This document shows, one piece after another, positions 59,573 to 64,000 of a DNA stretch of 64,000 nt. Both the position numbers and the translations under genes were made by a program. This DNA comes from Wenyingzhuangia sp. 2_MG-2023. Lineage in GTDB: Bacteria > Bacteroidota > Bacteroidia > Flavobacteriales > Flavobacteriaceae. The stretch is taken from assembly GCF_030548295.1 (NCBI RefSeq), contig NZ_JAUOSB010000011.1:52230-116229 (forward strand), in the 5' to 3' direction. Position 1 is the stretch's first letter. Every line of letters begins with the position of its first letter. Below the pieces are notes generated by a model. It searched no databases, had not been told where the DNA came from, and saw only the letters and a list, made by a program, of their open reading frames with translations.

Positions 59573-61201
59573 TCATAAATTTTGTTTTTGGACGTAAAAG
59601 TTTTTATCCACTTTTAAATCGTTAAGATTTCCTTTTATTTTTTTCCAGTTTTTAGCTTTTGGTTGCAACCAAATTTCTTTTTCGTTCAGATAAATTTTAA
59701 TAGGAATGTTAAAATTCACTACTACATTTGTCCACTTGTAATAGATGTTTCCTTTTACTTGTTTTACGGACAATTGAGGAATTTTAGTTGTTTTTAAATA
59801 TTGATTAAAAAATCCTTCTAGATCTACTTTTTCTATTTGTTGGTTGATGTAGTCAATCATTTGTTGACCTGTAATAGCTTTGTGGTAAAATGTTTTGTTG
59901 ATGCCTAATAAAATGTTTCGCCATTTGTCATCATCGTTTACAATTTGTCTTAGCGTGTGTAACATCAAACTTCCTTTAAAATACATGTCAGAACTTCCGT
60001 GATTGTGAACATTGTATGCACCAATAATGGGTTTGTCATTTCTGACCAAGCTTTGAATACCTTGTACGTATTCATTTGCGGCTTGTGTTCCGTAGTGATA
60101 ATCTAAAAACAAACTTTCTGAGTACGTAGTAAAAGCTTCGTGAATCCACATATCAGCTACATCTTGGCAACTGATACTGTTGGCAAACCATTCGTGGCCA
60201 GATTCGTGTATAATGATAAAATCAAATTTAGATCCCCATTTAGAATCTCCCATAGGTTTTCCCAAATAACCATTTTCGTAATTGTTACCATAAGCCACAC
60301 AACTTTGGTGTTCCATTCCTAAATAAGGAGTTTCTACCATTTTGTAACTGTCTTTGTAAAAAGGATAGGCCCCAAACCAATATTCAAAAGCAGTCAACAT
60401 TTTTGGTACGTCTTTGAATTGCTTTTTTGCTTTGTTTACGTTTTCTTTCAATACAAAATAATTGCAATCCAAATCACCTTTCAAGCCTTTGTAAGTTTCG
60501 CTAAAATTAGCGTAATTGGCAATATTGATACTGATTCCGTAATTGTTGATAGGATTTGTAACTTCCCAAGTATAAGAAGTTGTATTGTTGTTGTTTTTAT
60601 GGATGGAAGTACTTCTACCGTTGGAAACATTCATTAATGGATTTGGGCAAGTAATGGTAATTTTAGCACTTTCCATTTCATCTGCAGGATGGTCTTTACA
60701 CGGCCACCAAACACTGGCACCAATTTGTTGATTGGCACTGGCTATAAAATGGTTTCCTTTAGGGTCTTTTTGCCAAACAAGACCACCATCCCAAGGAGCT
60801 TTTTTGGCCTCTTGTGGTTTTCCGTGGTAAAAAATAGTTAGGTTTTCTAAGGCGTTTGGAATTTGTTTTTTTTGCAAATCAACAAAATAACTGTAGCCTT
60901 TTTGGTTGTATTTCAACGTTTTTTTGTCTTGAAGAATAGAATCTATCACTAGGGGAGCTTGTAATTCTAGTTGTAATGTTTGATAGGATTGTATTACTTT
61001 ATAAGTAATGGTATTACTACCAGAAATACTTTTGTTATTGGGGAATATGGTAACGTCTAAAGTATTTTTCGTTACATCCCACCAAGCTCTCTCGGGTGTA
61101 ACGCTTCCTCTAAGGCTATCTTGTTGGGTAAACTGTGTTTGTGCTTTAAGGTTGAGTAGGCTTAAAAAGAAAATAAAAATAAGGGGTTTGTTAAAAGTCA
61201 T
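59573..61201 (-). CDS. M1-family zinc metallopeptidase, exported
   Basis: A 542-residue protein with a signal peptide (LIFIFFLSLLNLKAQ). The N-terminal beta-saddle domain (about 30-220) leads to the thermolysin-like domain. The substrate-binding motif GMEHQS stands in for GxMEN. The zinc site is HESGHEWFANS, with the third ligand Glu exactly 18 residues on, in WIHEAFTTYSE. YMYFKGSLMLHTLRQI provides the later tyrosine region. The C-terminal helical domain of full aminopeptidase N is missing, as in other short bacterial members. It probably trims peptides in the periplasm and is unlinked to the galactan genes. Confidence 0.92.
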   Translation of the reverse strand: MTFNKPLIFIFFLSLLNLKAQTQFTQQDSLRGSVTPERAWWDVTKNTLDVTIFPNNKSISGSNTITYKVIQSYQTLQLELQAPLVIDSILQDKKTLKYNQKGYSYFVDLQKKQIPNALENLTIFYHGKPQEAKKAPWDGGLVWQKDPKGNHFIASANQQIGASVWWPCKDHPADEMESAKITITCPNPLMNVSNGRSTSIHKNNNNTTSYTWEVTNPINNYGISINIANYANFSETYKGLKGDLDCNYFVLKENVNKAKKQFKDVPKMLTAFEYWFGAYPFYKDSYKMVETPYLGMEHQSCVAYGNNYENGYLGKPMGDSKWGSKFDFIIIHESGHEWFANSISCQDVADMWIHEAFTTYSESLFLDYHYGTQAANEYVQGIQSLVRNDKPIIGAYNVHNHGSSDMYFKGSLMLHTLRQIVNDDDKWRNILLGINKTFYHKAITGQQMIDYINQQIEKVDLEGFFNQYLKTTKIPQLSVKQVKGNIYYKWTNVVVNFNIPIKIYLNEKEIWLQPKAKNWKKIKGNLNDLKVDKNFYVQKQNL

Positions 61202-61296
61202 TTGGTTTTTAAGATTTGTTGGCTTAAAGGTACTGACTTCTACTAACTAAACCAATCCTTGTTGAGTTTTGAGAAAAGGGGAGTGGAACTGTTTTT

Positions 61297-61353
61297 AATA
61301 CACAAAACTTTTGAACAAGCACCGAAACCTTTATTCATTTTAGTTGGTGTTGT
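61297..61353 (+). repeat. Intergenic repeat, copy A
   Basis: About 57 bp sharing ACACAAAACTT, GAACAAGCACCGAAA and TTTAGTTGGTGTTGT with copy B. It lies directly behind the stop codon of the PLP-dependent enzyme. AGTTG and CAACT near its end form a small hairpin (61342-61358). Confidence 0.75.
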
Positions 61354-61362
61354 CAACTGGTT

Positions 61363-62769
61363 TTATTCAATTGCATTTATTATTAGATTCATTTGTTTAA
61401 ATACTAGTTCAACATCCTTTTTAGTTGTTCTCCAGTTTACAAAAGATGCTCTAATTCCTTTTTGATGATTGTAGTATGTAGGTGTCATAAATACTAGTCC
61501 CGTTTTGTTTAATTGGGTTAAAAACGTATCTATTTTTTCTTCGTTTAGATTGCTGTTTAAATTAAAAACAATATTATTCAATCTTACAGGTGCTAGTAAT
61601 TTGAAGTTCTCGGATTTCTCTATTTTACTACCAAAATATTTAGCTAAACCAATTGCATTTTCTACAATATCCTTGTAACCTTCCTTTCCGTATGCTCTTA
61701 ATGAAAACCAAGCGGGTAATGCCTTTAGTCGTCTTGAATTTTCAGGAAGAAAATTGAGGTAATTAAAATTTTCCATTAGGTTTCCAAGATAGGGTGCATT
61801 AGAATTTTGAAAACTTTCAACTTGTAAAGAACTGTGTTCTTTCTTTACTAAAAAAACAGCACTTTCGTATGGTACATTTAGCCATTTATGACAGTCAATG
61901 GTTATGCTATCAGAATATTCCCAGTCTTTTACAAAGTGATTATAGATATCTGAACAAGCTGCAAAACCACCAAAAGCAGCATCCGTGTGCCACCAAAAAT
62001 TATACTTCTTCTTTAGTTTTTTTATGGCATTAAAATTATCAAAATCAACTGTATTAACAGTTCCTGCACTTGATATAAGAATAAAAGGTTGTCCGTTTAA
62101 TATTTTAATTTTCGATTCTAAATCGTCTATAGAAATGGCTTCTCTATTTCCTTTTATCGTGTTTACTTTTATAACATTATTGCTACCAATACCTAATAAA
62201 GCAAGTGATTTTAAAGCAGATGAATGAGGTGTAGCTGTTAGGATATTTATTTTTTCTGTAATGCCTTCTTTTGCAAAATCTTTACCATAGTTTTTTCCAA
62301 ACCACTGTTTAGCAACTGCTAAACAAGTGAAATTTGACATAGTAGCACCGGTAACAAAACCACCAATAAAAGATTTAGGTAAATTAAATAGGTCTAAAAT
62401 TAAATGAATGGTTTCTAATTCAATATTTGCAGAGATGTCTCCTTCACCATTTATTGCTTGCGGATTTTGGTCGTAGATTGTTGCCAGCCAATCTCCCATA
62501 ATAGATGCTGGTGTAGAACCACCAATCACATAACCCCAAAATCTAGGTCCAGAAGAGGATACTATTGTTGGTTCAAACTTTTTATTGAATAGTTGCAAAG
62601 TAGCACGAGCACCAAGACCTTTTGAGTCTAGATCAACTAATTCAGCTTTGTGAACATTTGCTGAAGTTTGTCTCTCATCTATTTTGTTTAAATAATTTAG
62701 GCCTTGTTTTTTTGCTTGCTCTAGAAGAGATTCTATTTCTAATAAATCTGTTTGTAAGGTTTTGTTCAT
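61363..62769 (-). CDS. PLP-dependent decarboxylase (group II)
   Basis: About 468 residues from the ATG at 62769 (MNKTLQTDLLEIESLLEQ). The frame is open 129 bp further up, but that part is repeat B read through and is rejected. The PLP-binding lysine is in SITIDCHKWLNVPYESAVFLVKK. HTDAAFGGFAACSD holds the aspartate that pairs with the pyridine nitrogen. SSAGTVNTVDFDNFNAIKKL and FVTGATMSNFTCLAVAKQ are further family motifs. Relatives decarboxylate aromatic amino acids, glutamate or diaminobutyrate; specificity is unknown. It is bounded on both sides by copies of the repeat. Confidence 0.9.
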   Translation of the reverse strand: MNKTLQTDLLEIESLLEQAKKQGLNYLNKIDERQTSANVHKAELVDLDSKGLGARATLQLFNKKFEPTIVSSSGPRFWGYVIGGSTPASIMGDWLATIYDQNPQAINGEGDISANIELETIHLILDLFNLPKSFIGGFVTGATMSNFTCLAVAKQWFGKNYGKDFAKEGITEKINILTATPHSSALKSLALLGIGSNNVIKVNTIKGNREAISIDDLESKIKILNGQPFILISSAGTVNTVDFDNFNAIKKLKKKYNFWWHTDAAFGGFAACSDIYNHFVKDWEYSDSITIDCHKWLNVPYESAVFLVKKEHSSLQVESFQNSNAPYLGNLMENFNYLNFLPENSRRLKALPAWFSLRAYGKEGYKDIVENAIGLAKYFGSKIEKSENFKLLAPVRLNNIVFNLNSNLNEEKIDTFLTQLNKTGLVFMTPTYYNHQKGIRASFVNWRTTKKDVELVFKQMNLIINAIE

Positions 62770-62785
62770 TTTTAAGCGTATAGCT

Positions 62786-62872
62786 AACGTGCTTTGGCGA
62801 CTTAGTAAATATACACAAAACTTTGAGCAAGCACCAAAATCCATATTAAGTTTAGTTGTGTTGTGACACGTT
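62786..62872 (+). repeat. Intergenic repeat, copy B (longest)
   Basis: About 87 bp, bounded by AACGTG (62786-62791) and CACGTT (62867-62872), which are exact complements. An inner pair GTGCTT (62789-62794) and AAGCAC (62829-62834) also exists. The core TTTGGCGACTTAGTAAATAT is shared with copy C and the 3' end with copy A. It separates the decarboxylase from the lipoprotein gene. Confidence 0.75.
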
Positions 62873-62875
62873 TTC

Positions 62876-63727
62876 TTAAAAACAAGGTTTACTTCCATAT
62901 GGATTCAACTTGTGTTCAATTGTAAATTTGAATACTTTGTTATCTTTTCCTCTGGTATATTCTACATAATCCCAATTGCCAGAATGAATAGTTTTATATA
63001 CTCCGTTTACTTGACCTCCATATATTTCGTTGTAATAGGTCCTTATTGTAGGGTGAGTACCTCCTTCTTGATATTCATTTTTTAAATATTCTAATTCCAT
63101 GGATTCCTCTTGTCCTTCATATTTAATTTTGAGAGCTATATCATTCTTATTGAAGCCAACCCATATTTTTTTCTCTTTTCTGTTATCGTTACTATAACAA
63201 ATATAATGGTCTATTTCGTTAGAAGATTTTAATTCATTTTCTATGGTAGTATTTACAAGAAAATCGCCACAGCCTAAATATAGTTTTCCATTATGTTTTA
63301 CTATTACAGAAATTTTATGAGTATTTCCTGCCATATCAAGACATTCTTCCTTTTTAAATTTTACTTCTGTTTTATTTTTTTCATTCAACAATTCAAAGAT
63401 TCCATAATTAGAATTGTCTAGCCTCTTTAGATCTGTAATTCCTTGTTTCTGAATTTCTTTATGATCAAACTCTAATATATAATTTAAAACATCAGATTTT
63501 TTATTGATAGTGAGTTGCCATCCTGGTTCATTTCCTTGTGCTTGAAAGAACAATTGTTCCTGGTTGTTTTTGATGGATATATTAGGATTGGTTTCTTGTT
63601 TTTGAGTATTATTATCAGGTTTGGTATTGTTTAAATTTTCTTTACATGATGATAACATGCTTGTAAAAAGTATAATTACTGCAGCTTTAGTTAGTTCTTT
63701 AACTAAATATGTTTTTTTTAATGACAT
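62876..63727 (-). CDS. Lipoprotein with GNEPGW motif (COG3650-like)
   Basis: A 283-residue lipoprotein; the signal ends at the cysteine of ILFTSMLSSCKENLN. The first domain (about 55-150) begins LFFQAQGNEPGWQLTINKKSD. The G-N-E-P-x-W element is the mark of COG3650-type proteins and related heat-shock or lysozyme-inhibitor-like domains. The second half (about 165-283) contains HYICYSNDNRKEKKIWVGFNKNDIALKIKYEG, a separate beta-rich domain. Function unknown, envelope-located. The last codons abut repeat B, and repeat C lies upstream. Confidence 0.75.
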   Translation of the reverse strand: MSLKKTYLVKELTKAAVIILFTSMLSSCKENLNNTKPDNNTQKQETNPNISIKNNQEQLFFQAQGNEPGWQLTINKKSDVLNYILEFDHKEIQKQGITDLKRLDNSNYGIFELLNEKNKTEVKFKKEECLDMAGNTHKISVIVKHNGKLYLGCGDFLVNTTIENELKSSNEIDHYICYSNDNRKEKKIWVGFNKNDIALKIKYEGQEESMELEYLKNEYQEGGTHPTIRTYYNEIYGGQVNGVYKTIHSGNWDYVEYTRGKDNKVFKFTIEHKLNPYGSKPCF

Positions 63728-63858
63728 ATGGTCTTAATTTATAATGATATTATCGGTTTTGAGCGGGAAGAAAATTGACAAGATTTTCGGACTGTGACTA
63801 AGCCGAAGCTTTTTGTTTGGTTTTGTTTCTTTTGATTTCATAAAGCCAAATCAAAAAG

Positions 63859-63920
63859 GATTTGGCGACTTGGTAAATATACAGAAAACTATGAGAAAGC
63901 ACCAAAATCCGTATTAATGT
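63859..63920 (+). repeat. Intergenic repeat, copy C
   Basis: About 62 bp with TTTGGCGACTTGGTAAATAT and AAAGCACCAAAATCCGTATTAA, nearly identical to copy B in the first two-thirds. GCCAAATC (63845-63852) and GATTTGGC (63859-63866) form a hairpin at its left end. Its right end runs directly into the transposase fragment. Confidence 0.75.
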
Positions 63921-63922
63921 TA

Positions 63923-64000
63923 ATGGTTCTAACAGACGGTTTTAAACGATTTAATAGTGGTGGTGAATTATGCAGTTATGCTGGATTAACACCTATAATA
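63923..64000 (+). mobile_element. IS110-family transposase fragment (5' truncated, leaves the window)
   Basis: The plus-strand frame reads MVLTDGFKRFNSGGELCSYA followed by GLTPII up to the window edge. This is the conserved opening of the Transposase_20 domain of IS110-family transposases (F-x-x-x-x-x-L-C-S-Y-A-G-L-T-P). The N-terminal RuvC-like DEDD domain is absent: upstream is repeat C, not transposase sequence. The element is therefore truncated or rearranged on its left side; the right side continues outside. Confidence 0.75.

Noticed and set aside
62770..62898. An N-terminal extension of the PLP-dependent decarboxylase
   Set aside because: The extra 43 residues are translation of repeat B; the family starts at the ATG with first base at 62769.
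61297..63920. A CRISPR array
   Set aside because: The repeats are long, imperfect and separated by whole genes; no regular spacer pattern or cas gene is present.

Overview
The window looks like chromosomal DNA from a marine member of the Flavobacteriaceae (Bacteroidota). The base composition is AT-rich. There is a SusC/SusD pair with an ECF sigma factor and FecR, and there are many short-signal lipoproteins. SecA has about 1,119 residues, and promoters of the flavobacterial type (TTG, about 19 bp, TAnnTTTG) can be seen. The sulfatases, GH16 enzymes and 3,6-anhydrosugar catabolic enzymes point to growth on red-algal galactans. The species cannot be named from the sequence alone.

Layout. 1-8.2 kb: the 3' part of a methyltransferase gene, then sigma factor, FecR, SusC and SusD (an outer-membrane uptake system of unknown substrate). 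8.3-18.3 kb: housekeeping genes (FtsB/DivIC-like protein, cobalamin adenosyltransferase, secA, an ABC-F protein), plus a small sigma-factor operon with a Spy-like periplasmic protein. 18.3-24.4 kb: a cobalamin riboswitch in front of one surface lipoprotein, a YHYH-domain lipoprotein and small regulators (WYL, Rrf2). 24.4-30 kb: a large lipoprotein, two thioredoxin-fold lipoproteins, and a thioredoxin/OsmC/permease operon preceded by two palindromes. 30-32.5 kb: two unrecognised genes and a stand-alone BLUF photoreceptor. 32.9-37.9 kb: a five-gene operon (SSS symporter, PdxH, SixA-type phosphatase, Ppx/GppA, cyclophilin), with recR diverging from it.

38-59.4 kb is the most coherent system. A minus-strand operon (RhaT-family permease, enolase-superfamily cycloisomerase, aldehyde dehydrogenase, 2-keto-3-deoxygalactonate kinase, KDPGal aldolase) matches the known route from 3,6-anhydro-D-galactose to pyruvate and glyceraldehyde-3-phosphate. 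It diverges from an AraC regulator and a GH2 beta-galactosidase. A membrane TPR/LuxR regulator follows. It diverges from a second cluster holding two S1 sulfatases, an exported FAD enzyme with a discoidin-like tail, a GH16 lipoprotein and a GH127 enzyme. A second GH16 lipoprotein faces that cluster. Together they would desulfate and depolymerise a carrageenan-like galactan outside or at the surface, finish the oligosaccharides in the periplasm, and feed the anhydrosugar into central metabolism. No SusC/SusD pair lies inside this block.

59.5-64 kb: an M1 metallopeptidase, then a PLP-dependent decarboxylase and a lipoprotein separated and flanked by three copies of a 60-90 bp repeat. The last copy runs directly into a 5'-truncated IS110-family transposase that leaves the window. 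No tRNA, rRNA or CRISPR array was recognised.
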